From contig JAKCDL010000002.1 in the NCBI GenBank assembly GCA_021841935.1, positions 124,001 to 188,000 of the forward strand: DNA of 64,000 nt, read 5' to 3'. The position numbers were made by a program, and so were the translations under genes. Under the pieces are notes generated by a model, which did not search any database, was not told the origin of the DNA, and saw nothing but the letters and a program-made list of their open reading frames with translations. Origin of the DNA: Actinomycetes bacterium. GTDB taxonomy: Bacteria; Actinomycetota; Acidimicrobiia; Acidimicrobiales; Acidimicrobiaceae. Of this stretch, positions 8,178-19,424 are shown piece by piece; positions within the stretch are counted from its first letter, which is position 1; each line of letters begins with the position of its first letter.

Positions 8178-8753
8178 ATGGCTATTGTTCATGGTGATTC
8201 ACGGCAGGTCTCCGATGAACTGCCCAATTTGGCGATTTTGCCGATGCGCAAGAAAGACATCGAAGGCGTCCTTTCGATTGAAAAGTTAGTGCACCCAAAG
8301 CCATGGTCTTACAACGTCTTTCTGAGCGAGATTTCAAACACCAAAGAGCGCTCTTATTCAACTTTGCGCCTCAACGGTGAGATCGTTGGCTACTCCGGGG
8401 TCATGTATATTTTGGAAGATGCCCATATTACAAACATCGCAGTCTCCCCCGCACACCAGGGAAAAGATTACGGATCTGCTTTGATGTTTGCTTTAGTTAC
8501 TGAAGCGTTAAAACACGGATCTAAGAATTTGACTCTAGAGGTCCGAGTCACCAACAAACCGGCTCAAAAGCTCTACACCAACTTTGGATTCATGCCCGTT
8601 GGAATTCGAAAAGGGTACTACCAAGAAAACAATGAAGACGCGATGATCATGTGGGCCTATGACATCGACAGCGATCAGTATCGCGAAAGAATTGCAAAGA
8701 TAGCATCTGCAAAAGGGTTGATCGAGCGCAGCAAAGCCTCTCGCTGGTTTTAG
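8178..8753 (+). CDS. rimI: Ribosomal protein S18 alanine N-acetyltransferase
   Basis: GNAT acetyltransferase, assigned as RimI because of its place directly before tsaD. It has the core LPMRKKDIEGVLSIEK, the acetyl-CoA loop ITNIAVSPAHQGKDYGSALM (the usual QxxGxG/A is QGKDYG here) and the LYTNFGFMPVGIRKGYY ending typical of RimI. The 191-residue length reflects N- and C-terminal extensions. Start ATG at 8178 has GGAAGGAAG upstream. Confidence 0.85.
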   Translation: MAIVHGDSRQVSDELPNLAILPMRKKDIEGVLSIEKLVHPKPWSYNVFLSEISNTKERSYSTLRLNGEIVGYSGVMYILEDAHITNIAVSPAHQGKDYGSALMFALVTEALKHGSKNLTLEVRVTNKPAQKLYTNFGFMPVGIRKGYYQENNEDAMIMWAYDIDSDQYRERIAKIASAKGLIERSKASRWF

Positions 8754-8793
8754 TATCTAGGTTTCTGGGATATCTCGAGGGAAGTAAGGATCG

Positions 8794-9792
8794 TTGGACC
8801 TCCTGCTAGGAATTGAAACGTCGTGTGATGACACTGCGGTCGCAGTCGTTGGAGCAGACGGCAAGGTTTTATCATCTGTAATTGCAAGCCAGATAGCGAT
8901 TCATAGTGATTTTGGCGGAGTCGTTCCAGAGCTAGCCTCCCGTGCCCACGATGCCGTGATTGTTCCCACCTTGGAAGAAGCGCTCCGTCGTGCTGATCTA
9001 TCCATTGCGTCGCCCGGCTTAGACGCCATCGCCGTTACAGTCGGTCCGGGTTTGAGCGGTCCACTGATGGTAGGGGTTGCAACCGCGCAAGCACTTTCAG
9101 TAGCTTGGAATGTTCCTCTCATTGCAGTGAATCACCTCGAGGGACATATCTTTGCCCTTGGATTGGATGCAACTTTTCCAAAGCTACCTTTGGTTGTTTT
9201 GGTGGTCTCCGGCGGTCATACGATGATCGTAGGGATTAGAGAGCTTGGGGTTTACGAGATCCTTGGGCGAAGCTACGATGATGCAGCTGGGGAAGCATTC
9301 GACAAGGTCGCTCGCCTTCTCGGCCTCGGTTTTCCTGGTGGTCCTGAAATTGAGCGCTTGGGCAATAGTGGCGATCGTGAGGCTATCAAGTTCAAGCAAG
9401 CCGTAACGAAGGGCCGGTTCGATTTTTCGTTTTCAGGGCCAAAAACCGCTGTGGTTAGGTATCTGAAGGATAATCCAGGCTTTGATGCGTCCGATGTTGC
9501 GGCCTCTTTTCAAGAGAGTATCGCCCAAGTCTTAGCGCGAAAGACAATTCAAGCGGCAATTGAATATGGTGCAAATTCGATTGGTCTAAGTGGCGGAGTC
9601 GGGGCTAACACTCGCCTTCGTGAGCTTCTTATGGATTTGGGAGATAAAAACTCAATCGAGGTCTTTCTTCCGGCTCGATCAAACTGTACCGATAATGGCG
9701 CAATGATTGCAGAGGCAGGAAGATTCAGATTAGAAAAATTTGGGCCGACCTCACTCCCGATCGACGTGGTGCCGTCTTTGAGATTTGGATAG
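8794..9792 (+). CDS. tsaD: tRNA N6-adenosine threonylcarbamoyltransferase
   Basis: TsaD transfers the threonylcarbamoyl group to A37 of tRNA. It has LGIETSCDDTAVAVV at the N-terminus, the metal-binding histidines H114 and H118 in VNHLEGHIF, and the ATP-site signatures VSGGHTM, GEAFDKVARLLGLGFPGGP and LSGGVGANTRL. Its 332 residues are normal. The start is TTG at 8794, with AAGGA about 5-9 nt upstream. It completes the tsaE-tsaB-rimI-tsaD set. Confidence 0.95.
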   Translation: MDLLLGIETSCDDTAVAVVGADGKVLSSVIASQIAIHSDFGGVVPELASRAHDAVIVPTLEEALRRADLSIASPGLDAIAVTVGPGLSGPLMVGVATAQALSVAWNVPLIAVNHLEGHIFALGLDATFPKLPLVVLVVSGGHTMIVGIRELGVYEILGRSYDDAAGEAFDKVARLLGLGFPGGPEIERLGNSGDREAIKFKQAVTKGRFDFSFSGPKTAVVRYLKDNPGFDASDVAASFQESIAQVLARKTIQAAIEYGANSIGLSGGVGANTRLRELLMDLGDKNSIEVFLPARSNCTDNGAMIAEAGRFRLEKFGPTSLPIDVVPSLRFG

Positions 9793-9801
9793 GCGAGATT
9801 T

Positions 9802-9828
9802 TTAGCACTCAAGGGCGTTGAGTGCTAA
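9802..9828 (+). promoter_or_regulatory. CIRCE operator (HrcA site)
   Basis: A perfect match to the CIRCE consensus: TTAGCACTC, nine bases, GAGTGCTAA. It lies 57 bp before groES. In known cases HrcA binds it and represses groESL until heat stress. hrcA itself is not in the window. Confidence 0.95.
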
Positions 9829-9884
9829 ATGCGGACTATATTATTTCATTGAAGTCAGTCACTCTAAGGAGGATTTGAAAGAGA

Positions 9885-11803
<1,919 letters not shown>

Positions 11804-11833
11804 ACAGGGTTTCAATTTGAAGCTCAGATGGAG

Positions 11834-11863
11834 GCGGAGTGGGTAAAGTCCCGCTCCGCTTTT
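11834..11863 (+). terminator. Rho-independent terminator after groEL
   Basis: GCGGAG/CTCCGC stem extended by GGG/CCC around TAAAGT, followed by TTTT at 11860-11863. One stem position is mismatched. Confidence 0.75.
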
Positions 11864-11972
11864 GTCGTTAAAAGTTATTGCAAGAGTGCCGCTCACGGCT
11901 AATTGGTGACGTTAGTAACATTTGTGAAGTAGGATTCATTGAACGATAGTCGTGCGTCGTTGGAGAATTTTC

Positions 11973-12686
11973 GTGGGTGAACTGATAGATCTTGACTCTC
12001 GGTTTAGACAGTCGATACCACGTCCTCCAACGTATCGAAGAATTCGACGTCCTCGTTGGGTCAATGAATTAGCTGTCGAACTACCGTCAAACCGCTTCGA
12101 TATCGCTCGGGCCTTCTCGTTGAGCATTGAGCGCCCGGCTCCAGTTGTCACAGAACCTCCGTGGGGTAGCGAAAAACTAAAGCAGTCTGGTGTTTTGAGC
12201 TTACTTACGGGAACCGTCCATCGACCTGCACTTCTCTTTACGCGACGCGCTGGTCATCTGAAATCACACGCGGGCGAGGTGTCATTTCCGGGAGGGAAGG
12301 TAGAGGAAGGCGAAACCCCTCTTGATGCGGCGATTAGAGAGACCTATGAGGAGATCGGCGTCTCAGGGCAAGACATCGAAGTTATTGGCCGTGTCACCGA
12401 GCTTTCGACTTTTTCAACTCGATTCACTCTCGTAGCCTTTCTTGGACTTTCGCACTTCTCGATACCTGCCCTTGACGTTAATAAGTCTGAAGTTGATGAA
12501 GTTTTTTCGGTGGACATAGCCGATCTTTTGAGTGAAGATGTCTATCACAGGGAACTTTGGAAGCGCGGAGGCGATGAACGTGAAATGCATTTTTTTGAGG
12601 TAGGACAGGATCTTATTTGGGGGGCCACAGCCTTTATTACGGTTGAGCTACTAAGACGTATCTATACAGGCCTTAGTCGAGACTGA
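11973..12686 (+). CDS. Nudix hydrolase, CoA pyrophosphatase-like (NUDT7/8 type)
   Basis: The Nudix box is complete: GGKVEEGETPLDAAIRETYE followed by EIGV. The upstream segment LLFTRRAGHLKSHAGEVSFP matches the UPF0035 signature that marks CoA/NADH-type pyrophosphatases. The protein has an N-terminal extension of about 60 residues rich in Arg. GTG at 11973 has GGAG at 11962-11965. GTG at 11952 is an alternative start with no obvious Shine-Dalgarno. The substrate is inferred from the family signature. Confidence 0.85.
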   Translation: MGELIDLDSRFRQSIPRPPTYRRIRRPRWVNELAVELPSNRFDIARAFSLSIERPAPVVTEPPWGSEKLKQSGVLSLLTGTVHRPALLFTRRAGHLKSHAGEVSFPGGKVEEGETPLDAAIRETYEEIGVSGQDIEVIGRVTELSTFSTRFTLVAFLGLSHFSIPALDVNKSEVDEVFSVDIADLLSEDVYHRELWKRGGDEREMHFFEVGQDLIWGATAFITVELLRRIYTGLSRD

Positions 12687-12703
12687 CTTTCTAGGAGATA
12701 TTG

Positions 12704-13102
12704 ATGGCAAAAGTTACCTTCGAGGCTGACTCATTAGAGGATTTAGTCTCTCAGATGAAAAAGTGGATATCCACCTACGATTCACCAAACAGGTCCGTTG
12801 AAATTGCGAATCTCATAGGAACTGCAACGGGAGCAACTAGCGAACTGGCTAAAGCGGCGATTGCAATGGTTGCCAACTCCGCTCCAGAGCCAATATCCAG
12901 TAGCGATATCTTTAAAAAGTTGACTCAACTCGGATACGAGGTAACCGAGAGCGCTCAAAAAACTGTGACTTCAACATTGGACACCTTAGCTACCGATGAC
13001 GGAATTGGAATCGTCGAGAAGGTAGATAAAGCACGTGACGCCGCACTATACGAGATGAGTCAAGCCGTAGCTCGAGGAGTTCTTAAAATTATCGGGTTAT
13101 AG
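12704..13102 (+). CDS. Hypothetical protein with possible winged-helix segment
   Basis: 132 residues, no family recognised. The sequence is helical throughout. The C-terminal half (PISSSDIFKKLTQLGYEV, then VTSTLDTLATDDGIGIVEKV) has the pattern of a small winged helix, in which case it could bind DNA, but this is only pattern-based. ATG at 12704 has GGAG at a 6-nt distance; TTG three bases earlier would be too close. It follows the Nudix gene by 17 bp and probably shares its transcript. Confidence 0.6.
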   Translation: MAKVTFEADSLEDLVSQMKKWISTYDSPNRSVEIANLIGTATGATSELAKAAIAMVANSAPEPISSSDIFKKLTQLGYEVTESAQKTVTSTLDTLATDDGIGIVEKVDKARDAALYEMSQAVARGVLKIIGL

Positions 13103-13219
13103 TTGTGGCGATTGTCTCTATTGACAAAAGGGCGACGACACTTTCAGTGATTAGACTGAATATATGAAAAGCTCAATCCGTGCATACTCTAGCACCATAT
13201 CCTCGGCAAGGGGGTTCTG

Positions 13220-14383
13220 ATGGCAGAAGTTGAAATCGGTCGCGGAAAGTCTGGGCGTAGAGCCTATGGCTTCGACGACATTGCGATTGTCCCCTCAAGA
13301 AGAACCCGTGATCCAGAGGACGTCGATATCTCCTGGGAGATCGACGCATTCAAGTTCAACCTTCCTCTTTTGGCGTCAGCTATGGATGGTGTAGTCTCTC
13401 CTTATACAGCGATTGAAATCGGCCGTCTCGGTGGACTTGCGGTCTTGAATTTAGAGGGACTTTGGACTCGCTATGAAGATCCAGAGCCATTCTTGGCTGA
13501 AATCGCGACACTTCCGCCAGAAAAGGCGACTGAGCGGATGCAAGAGATCTATCTTGAACCGATAAAGCCATCTCTTGTAACTGAGCGTATCAAGGAGATA
13601 AAGGCCGCTGGCGTTACTACGGCAGCGTCCTTGACCCCACAGCGGACTCCAGAGTTAGCAAAGGCTGCGCTTGCTGGCGAGCTAGATCTGTTGGTAATCC
13701 AGGGAACGGTTGTCTCAGCTGAGCACGTCTCAAAGAACCATGAGCCCCTCAACTTGAAGAAGTTCATCCGAGAGTTCGAAGTTCCAGTCATTGTGGGTGG
13801 CTGTGCCTCTTACCAGGCAGCACTTCACTTAATGCGAACCGGCGCGGTTGGAGTTCTAGTTGGAGTTGGACCAGGAAATGCCTGCACTACCCGTGGCGTT
13901 CTTGGAATTGGCGTTCCACAGGCTACTGCGATTGCTGATGCGGCTGGAGCTCGCATGCGACACCTCGACGAGACCGGTGTTTATGTACATGTAATAGCGG
14001 ACGGTGGGATGAGCAAGGGTGGCGACATAGCTAAGGCTATCGCATGTGGAGCAGATGCGGTTATGGTCGGATCACCACTTGCGACGGCTTATGAGGCTCC
14101 TGGCAAGGGTTACCACTGGGGTATGGCAACGTTCCACCCGACACTTCCTCGTGGAGCGCGTGTAGCAGTTTCGCAAAGGGGATCTTTGAAGGAGATCTTG
14201 GTTGGTCCAGCGAAGGAAAACGATGGTCGACTCAATCTCTTTGGCGCACTGAAGACCTCTATGGCAACTTGTGGATACGAGACGATCAAAGAGTTCCAAA
14301 AGGCAGAAGTGATGGTTGCACCTTCTCTTCAAACTGAAGGTAAGCAACTACAGCACTCTCAGCGAGTGGGAATGGGTCACTAG
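13220..14383 (+). CDS. guaB3: GuaB3 family IMP dehydrogenase-related protein
   Basis: A TIM-barrel protein of the IMPDH/GMP-reductase superfamily. It has YGFDDIAIVPSRRTRDPEDV at the N-terminus, no CBS domains, the catalytic-loop Cys at about residue 222 (GVGPGNACTTRGVLGIGVPQ) and the phosphate-site GGMSKGGDIAKA. Its 387 residues match actinobacterial GuaB3 rather than full IMPDH (about 500). guaA lies downstream, which supports a purine role. Whether it acts as IMPDH or GMP reductase cannot be told from sequence alone. Start ATG at 13220 follows AAGGGGG. Confidence 0.9.
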   Translation: MAEVEIGRGKSGRRAYGFDDIAIVPSRRTRDPEDVDISWEIDAFKFNLPLLASAMDGVVSPYTAIEIGRLGGLAVLNLEGLWTRYEDPEPFLAEIATLPPEKATERMQEIYLEPIKPSLVTERIKEIKAAGVTTAASLTPQRTPELAKAALAGELDLLVIQGTVVSAEHVSKNHEPLNLKKFIREFEVPVIVGGCASYQAALHLMRTGAVGVLVGVGPGNACTTRGVLGIGVPQATAIADAAGARMRHLDETGVYVHVIADGGMSKGGDIAKAIACGADAVMVGSPLATAYEAPGKGYHWGMATFHPTLPRGARVAVSQRGSLKEILVGPAKENDGRLNLFGALKTSMATCGYETIKEFQKAEVMVAPSLQTEGKQLQHSQRVGMGH

Positions 14384-14407
14384 ATCCATCGAAGATTCTC
14401 GATTTTG

Positions 14408-14439
14408 AGAGGGACGGCAATAGTCGTCCCTCTTTTTTT
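14408..14439 (+). terminator. Rho-independent terminator after guaB3
   Basis: AGAGGGACG (14408-14416) pairs with CGTCCCTCT (14425-14433) around an 8-nt loop, followed by seven or more T. A textbook terminator. Confidence 0.9.
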
Positions 14440-14485
14440 ATTATTGTTGTAGGTAAAGGTTTGAGCTGAATGGCGGGATGAGCAG

Positions 14486-14728
14486 ATGACAAAGATTGAA
14501 ACCACTCTCGAATCCAAAGTTGACTTGAGTGACGGTGAAGATAGAGACAGAATGTCGCACATCGTAGTGCCGGCCTCTGCGGTCACTGAAGCCCTGATAA
14601 TGGGTACGCCATGTACCGCACTATGTGGAAAGACCTGGGTTCCAACCCGTGACCCCAAGAAGTATCCATTATGCCCAACGTGTAAAGAGATCGCTGAATC
14701 AAAGGGATGGAAGATCCCTACTTCTTAG
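14486..14728 (+). CDS. DUF3039 family protein
   Basis: 80 residues. The sequence MSHIVVPASAVTEALIMGTP, then ALCGKTWVPTRDPKKYPLCP and TCKEI, matches the actinobacterial DUF3039 family. Four cysteines (TPCTALCG and PLCPTC) suggest a small zinc ribbon. Function unknown. Its 3' end overlaps a small gene on the opposite strand by 11 bp. Confidence 0.85.
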   Translation: MTKIETTLESKVDLSDGEDRDRMSHIVVPASAVTEALIMGTPCTALCGKTWVPTRDPKKYPLCPTCKEIAESKGWKIPTS

Positions 14729-14876
14729 GCTTGTCGCTCTTTTCATTGGCGAAGAAATTGCGAACAAATCGGATAAATGTTTCAAACGTAGCGGTTGTTC
14801 TTACATACATGTAGATGCCAATGCCCGCTAGCAAACCTGCTAATCCGTAGATCATCCGTGAAATTATGCTAGTCAA
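14718..14876 (-). CDS. Small single-pass membrane protein (52 residues)
   Basis: An open frame on the minus strand filling most of the gap before guaA. It would encode one hydrophobic helix (IYGLAGLLAGIGIYMYV) followed by an amphipathic, then strongly basic tail (ANEKSDKPKK). TTG at 14876 has AAGGA about 8 nt upstream; ATG at 14855 would give 45 residues. No family recognised. The composition, start signal and charge pattern make it look real, although it is short and overlaps the end of the DUF3039 gene. Confidence 0.5.
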   Translation of the reverse strand: MTSIISRMIYGLAGLLAGIGIYMYVRTTATFETFIRFVRNFFANEKSDKPKK

Positions 14877-15061
14877 ACTGGTATTCCTTGTAACTAGATT
14901 AAAACTATCTCATCAAAGTTATGAAATAGTAATGGTGGGGCAAAGGTACGGAGCTCTGTCCTGCCCGTGGCGCACTGCGATTGAATCGTTGTGAGCTACC
15001 GGAAACTAGGATGGTCGAATGTCGATGAATCTTCGACGATACCTATAGGCAATGGAGTACC

Positions 15062-16606
15062 ATGCATCAACTGCGTTCATCTAAAGTTTTAGTCCTTGAC
15101 TTCGGCGCCCAGTATGCACAGTTGATCGCAAGAAGAATTCGTGAGCACCACGTCTTCTCAGAGATCGTCTCTAGCGAGATTACAGCACAAGAGATAAAGG
15201 AAAAGGCGCCAATAGCGATCGTCCTTTCGGGAGGTCCAAAGAGCGTAAATGTAGATGGCGCTCCGAGGGTTGACAAAGCGATCTACGACCTAGGAATTCC
15301 GATTTTAGGTATCTGCTACGGTGCTCAGCTGATCGCCTCTGATTTGGGTGGAGAGGTATCAAGCGGCCTCTCAGGAGAGTACGGAAAGACTGAGCTTGTA
15401 CTCTCTAACCACGGACAGATCTGTGAAGGTCTGAGGTCTTCGTCGACTGTGTGGATGAGCCACTTTGATTCGGTCACCAAACTTCCAGATGGCTTCAATC
15501 TCCTAGCTTCAACGAAGGAGGCCTACGGTGCGGCATTCGAATCTCCAAGTAGGGGGATATATGCAGTGCAGTTTCATCCTGAAGTGGAACATAGTGAGTT
15601 TGGTAGCAAGATCTTCGAAAACTTCCTTCACGTGATCGTCGGTGCGGACTCTTCTTGGACCTCATATTCGATCATCGAAGATTCAATCTCTCGAATCAAG
15701 GAGCAGGTCGGCGACGAGCACGTTATTTGTGCCCTTTCGGGCGGCGTTGATTCATCAGTAGCTGCGGCGTTGGTTCACCGGGCTATAGGAGATCAGCTCC
15801 ACTGTGTCTTTGTCGATACTGGGTTGATGCGCCATGGAGAGGCGGAGATCGTAGAGAGAACCTTCCGCGAACAATTTGAGATTGATCTCATTTCAGTTGA
15901 TGCAAGCGACGAGTACTTCAACGACCTAGCAGGTGTAACAGACCCGGAACGAAAGAGAAAGTTGATCGGGGAGCGATTTATTCGCATCTTTGAAAAGACT
16001 GCGAGAGATATAAAGGGAGCCAAGTACTTGGTTCAGGGAACGCTGTACCCAGATGTAATTGAATCAGGCACTAAATCAGCGGCTCGAATCAAGTCACACC
16101 ACAACGTGGGTGGACTCCCTGATGATATGGACTTCGAGCTTGTAGAGCCACTTCGGGAGCTCTTCAAGGATGAGGTAAGGGCGGTGGGTTCAGAGTTGGG
16201 GCTGCCGGACACTATCGTTTGGCGACAGCCCTTCCCAGGTCCAGGTCTAGCTGTTAGGATCGTCGGCGAGGTAACTCGTGAGAGGGCGGAGATAGTTAGA
16301 GATGCCGACCGAATAGTACAAGAGGAGTTTGCCAAGTCAGACCTCGACCATCGGGCGATATGGCAGGCCTTTGCGGTTCTAGCTGATATTCGATCGGTAG
16401 GTGTAATGGGCGACGAAAGGTCATATGCGTACCCCATAATTCTTCGCGCAGTCGAATCTTCTGATGCAATGACGGCTGATTGGGCGCGGCTACCATATGA
16501 CCTTCTAGAGAGAATCTCTTCGCGGATAGTAGCTGAGGTCGGTGGGGTGAATAGGGTCGTCTACGACATCACTTCGAAGCCTCCCGCAACTATTGAGTGG
16601 GAGTAG
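15062..16606 (+). CDS. guaA: GMP synthase (glutamine-hydrolysing)
   Basis: Converts XMP to GMP. The N-terminal class I amidotransferase domain has the nucleophile C85 in [11 protein letters not shown] and the triad histidine in [10 protein letters not shown]. The ATP pyrophosphatase domain has the P-loop [15 protein letters not shown], and the C-terminal dimerisation domain ends [14 protein letters not shown]. 514 residues, complete. Start ATG at 15062. It acts after IMP dehydrogenase in the GMP branch, consistent with guaB3 nearby. Confidence 0.97.
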   Translation: MHQLRSSKVLVLDFGAQYAQLIARRIREHHVFSEIVSSEITAQEIKEKAPIAIVLSGGPKSVNVDGAPRVDKAIYDLGIPILGICYGAQLIASDLGGEVSSGLSGEYGKTELVLSNHGQICEGLRSSSTVWMSHFDSVTKLPDGFNLLASTKEAYGAAFESPSRGIYAVQFHPEVEHSEFGSKIFENFLHVIVGADSSWTSYSIIEDSISRIKEQVGDEHVICALSGGVDSSVAAALVHRAIGDQLHCVFVDTGLMRHGEAEIVERTFREQFEIDLISVDASDEYFNDLAGVTDPERKRKLIGERFIRIFEKTARDIKGAKYLVQGTLYPDVIESGTKSAARIKSHHNVGGLPDDMDFELVEPLRELFKDEVRAVGSELGLPDTIVWRQPFPGPGLAVRIVGEVTRERAEIVRDADRIVQEEFAKSDLDHRAIWQAFAVLADIRSVGVMGDERSYAYPIILRAVESSDAMTADWARLPYDLLERISSRIVAEVGGVNRVVYDITSKPPATIEWE

Positions 16607-16620
16607 ATTGACTTCTTGAC

Positions 16621-16666
16621 GATCCCCCTGGCAGGGGATCGATCCTGTTCGATGGAGTGCCAGGGG
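16621..16666 (+). promoter_or_regulatory. Two mutually exclusive hairpins downstream of guaA
   Basis: GATCCCC (16621-16627) pairs with GGGGATC (16634-16640). Alternatively CCCCTGGCA (16625-16633) pairs perfectly with TGCCAGGGG (16658-16666). The two folds share the same strand and cannot coexist. No T-tract follows either, so they may be a 3' end/processing structure or an attenuator-like switch for downstream RNA. Confidence 0.45.
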
Positions 16667-16858
16667 CGCCTTCAAGGTTATGGTTCGTTTTGACGGCTAT
16701 TGCCTACAGATGACAGGAAGATTTTCGACTTGTTCTACTTGGTCGATTAACTGTGGCGGTAATTTCTGATATCACAATTTTGGTTTTCGCTGAGGTGATT
16801 TTGGAGGGCTCGATTCGCTAAGCGAGATAATGAGCTCCGGCTTGAAGGGGGAGATTCA

Positions 16859-16948
16859 ATGTGGTTTTCTCGGTTGGCAACTGCGTTCCGCGATGGTGCT
16901 TCTTATCCTGACCTTGCTGAAAGTATGCGGTGCTATTCAACCCCATGA
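16859..16948 (+). CDS. Possible 29-residue small protein or leader peptide
   Basis: ATG at 16859 follows the purine-rich AAGGGGGAG at a good distance. The peptide begins MWFSRLATAFRDGASY and ends MRCYSTP. No family recognised. The ribosome-binding site is stronger than that of most genes here, which is the only reason to list it. Confidence 0.25.
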   Translation: MWFSRLATAFRDGASYPDLAESMRCYSTP

Positions 16949-17096
16949 TCAGTTTCGGTAGTTAATTGCTTGTTGTCGCAGCTAGAGCAGAATAAGTCGA
17001 ATGAACTTCTCCTATGTGACTTCTGTTGATTGGTTTCCTTAAAGGGAATTTGCCGTAGCGTTTAAGGCACGGCATTTGAAAGATATTTGGAGTTAG

Positions 17097-19313
17097 ATGA
17101 ATCCTTTGTTGGATGGATTGAATCAGGAGCAACTAGAGGCAGTAACGCATGGCCACGGACCTCTGTTGGTAATTGCCGGAGCTGGATCCGGTAAAACTCG
17201 AGTACTTACTCGACGCATTGCTTATCTCATAGAGGAAGAGTCAATCTTGCCATCTCAGATTCTCGCCATCACCTTTACCAATAAGGCAGCGGCTGAGATG
17301 AAGGTTAGGGTAGCTGACCTTATTGGACCCGAAGCAAAGGGTATGTGGGTTTCAACCTTTCACTCCGCTTGCGTCCGAATTCTCAGAAGCCATGGAGATG
17401 CGCTCGGGTACGGTAAGAACTTTGCAATCTACGACTCTGACGACTCTGAGAAACTCGTCTCTTTAGTTGTCGGTTCTCTTGGTTTAGATTCCAAGAGGTT
17501 CCCGGCTCGTTCAATTGCTGGCCAGATTTCTAACGCAAAGAGCGAACTCGTTTCACCGGCAAGACTACTAGAGCGAGCCTCACACATCATGGAGCGGCGC
17601 GTTGCGGAGGTATATCGAATTTACGAGGAGCGACTCAAAGCTGCTAATGCAATGGACTTTGACGATCTTATTGTAAATACATATCGTCTCTTTGACGACC
17701 ATCCCGCTGTCCTCGAGTACTATCAACGTCGCTTTTTGCACCTTTTGGTCGATGAGTACCAAGACACCAACGTAGCCCAGAATGGCCTAGTCATGGCTCT
17801 TGGTGATAAAAATCGCAACGTCTTTGTGGTCGGGGACTCCGATCAGAGCGTTTACGGCTTCCGCGGTGCTGATATGCGTAATATCCTCGAATTTAATAAA
17901 AATTTCGACGATGCAAAAGTGATTAAATTAGAGCAAAATTATCGTTCTACGCAAAATATCCTCAAAGTTGCCAATGCGATAATCGCTCAAAACTCAAACC
18001 GTCTAGAAAAAAACCTCTGGTCCGATCAGGGTGACGGTGATAAGGTCAAGATGTTCGTCGGGTCAGACAACGAAGAGGAGGCAAACTTCGTCGCGACCAC
18101 GATTCAACGGGAAAATTCGCAGGGTACGCGCTTTGGCGATATGGCAGTCTTCTATCGAATCAATTCGAACTCTCGCTCGGTTGAAGAGGCCCTTATGCGA
18201 CGTTCGATTCCATATCGTGTCGTCGGTGGCACTCGATTCTACGATCGCAAAGAGATCCGTGACGTAGTTAGCTACTTGCGCCTTTTGGTAAATCCAAACG
18301 ACGAAATGTCACTGCGTCGGGTGTGTAATACTCCCAAGAGGGGTGTGGGTGAAGCTAGCGTATTGCGTATCTTTGAGTTCAGCCAATCGAACTCCGTTCC
18401 CGCCTTTGAGGCATTTAGACGAGCAAGTGAAGCTGGTGTTTCCGGTAGGGCATTGACGGGAATAGCCTCCTTTGTCGCCTTGATCGATGAACTTTCAAAG
18501 CTCGTCGCAGATAGCACGCCGCCGATGGCCATAATTGAGCACTTTTTGGAGAAGTCGGGATATCGTGAGGAGCTTTCGGCCAGTGGTCAAGTCGATGACC
18601 TCGCCCGATTGGATAATATTACTGAACTTATAGGAGTTGCTAGCGCGCACCAAAGCCTAGAAGAGTTCTTGGACTCGGTTGCGCTCGTAGCCCAAGCCGA
18701 TCAAATTCAAGACGATAACGTCGTTACGCTGATGACGGTCCATACTGCTAAGGGCCTTGAGTTTGACCTCGTCTTTCTCACCGCCTTTGAAGACGGAATC
18801 TTTCCTCATTCGCGCTCGCTTTACGATGAATCAGAGTTAGAAGAGGAGCGTCGCCTCTGCTATGTCGCTGTAACTCGTGCCCGAAAGAAGCTCTTTGTTA
18901 CAAGGGCTAGCCGACGCTTTGTCTTTGGTTCAGAGAGTGCATCGATCCCCTCCCGGTTTATAGATGAGTTCCCCCCAAACCTCATTGAAGATGTCTCTCA
19001 AGCAAAGTCATACGATGAGCTCCGAAGCCGCTACTTTGACAGAGGTAGGGGATCCGACAACGACCGTAACGGAACCTCATCTGGAATATCGGCGACCCAA
19101 TTAGCTAAGATTTCGCAGCGACAATCTAATTCCGGACCGCGCCTAGAGCCAAGTCAAGTCAAGGTCGGCATCAAGGTAGTACACGGCAGCTGGGGTGAAG
19201 GAATAGTTGAAGAAGTTTCTGGAAACGGCACTTCAATGACGGCAGTTATTAGATTTCGAGGTCTTGGAGTCAAAAAGGTTATGATCTCTCACGCACCATT
19301 GAAGTTGGCGTAG
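17097..19313 (+). CDS. pcrA: ATP-dependent DNA helicase PcrA/UvrD
   Basis: Superfamily 1A 3'-5' helicase for DNA repair and replication-conflict resolution. It has the Q motif (LNQEQLEAV), Walker A GAGSGKTRVL (from residue 28), motif Ia TFTNKAAAEMK, Walker B VDEYQDTN, QNYRST, VTLMTVHTAKGLEFD and VAVTRARKKL. The C-terminus has the short Tudor-like segment VVHGSWGEGIVEEV that contacts RNA polymerase in PcrA. 738 residues. ATG at 17097. Confidence 0.95.
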   Translation: MNPLLDGLNQEQLEAVTHGHGPLLVIAGAGSGKTRVLTRRIAYLIEEESILPSQILAITFTNKAAAEMKVRVADLIGPEAKGMWVSTFHSACVRILRSHGDALGYGKNFAIYDSDDSEKLVSLVVGSLGLDSKRFPARSIAGQISNAKSELVSPARLLERASHIMERRVAEVYRIYEERLKAANAMDFDDLIVNTYRLFDDHPAVLEYYQRRFLHLLVDEYQDTNVAQNGLVMALGDKNRNVFVVGDSDQSVYGFRGADMRNILEFNKNFDDAKVIKLEQNYRSTQNILKVANAIIAQNSNRLEKNLWSDQGDGDKVKMFVGSDNEEEANFVATTIQRENSQGTRFGDMAVFYRINSNSRSVEEALMRRSIPYRVVGGTRFYDRKEIRDVVSYLRLLVNPNDEMSLRRVCNTPKRGVGEASVLRIFEFSQSNSVPAFEAFRRASEAGVSGRALTGIASFVALIDELSKLVADSTPPMAIIEHFLEKSGYREELSASGQVDDLARLDNITELIGVASAHQSLEEFLDSVALVAQADQIQDDNVVTLMTVHTAKGLEFDLVFLTAFEDGIFPHSRSLYDESELEEERRLCYVAVTRARKKLFVTRASRRFVFGSESASIPSRFIDEFPPNLIEDVSQAKSYDELRSRYFDRGRGSDNDRNGTSSGISATQLAKISQRQSNSGPRLEPSQVKVGIKVVHGSWGEGIVEEVSGNGTSMTAVIRFRGLGVKKVMISHAPLKLA

Positions 19314-19341
19314 ATCTTTCATGTGTGATGATGCGAATTTA

Positions 19342-19366
19342 GCCCTGAATGAACTTCGGGCCATTT
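19342..19366 (+). terminator. Probable terminator after pcrA
   Basis: GCCC-T-GAA pairs with TTCGGGC around TGAAC (one bulged T); TTTTT follows about 10 nt later. Weak. Confidence 0.4.
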
Positions 19367-19424
19367 GTCCCTTTTTGCTTGGGGTTACTCTGACTCCTTT
19401 GCTAGCTCTCTTGGAGGTTGAACA

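Larger units (their letters stand above)
16607..17096. other. 490-bp intergenic region between guaA and pcrA
   Basis: Apart from the hairpins just after guaA and a 29-codon reading frame with a strong Shine-Dalgarno (listed separately), I see no gene. The promoter for pcrA should lie within it, but I cannot place it with confidence. Confidence 0.6.

Noticed and set aside
16680-16769. A second 29-codon frame (MVRFDGYCLQMT...) between guaA and pcrA
   Set aside because: No Shine-Dalgarno and no composition typical of a gene; likely chance.
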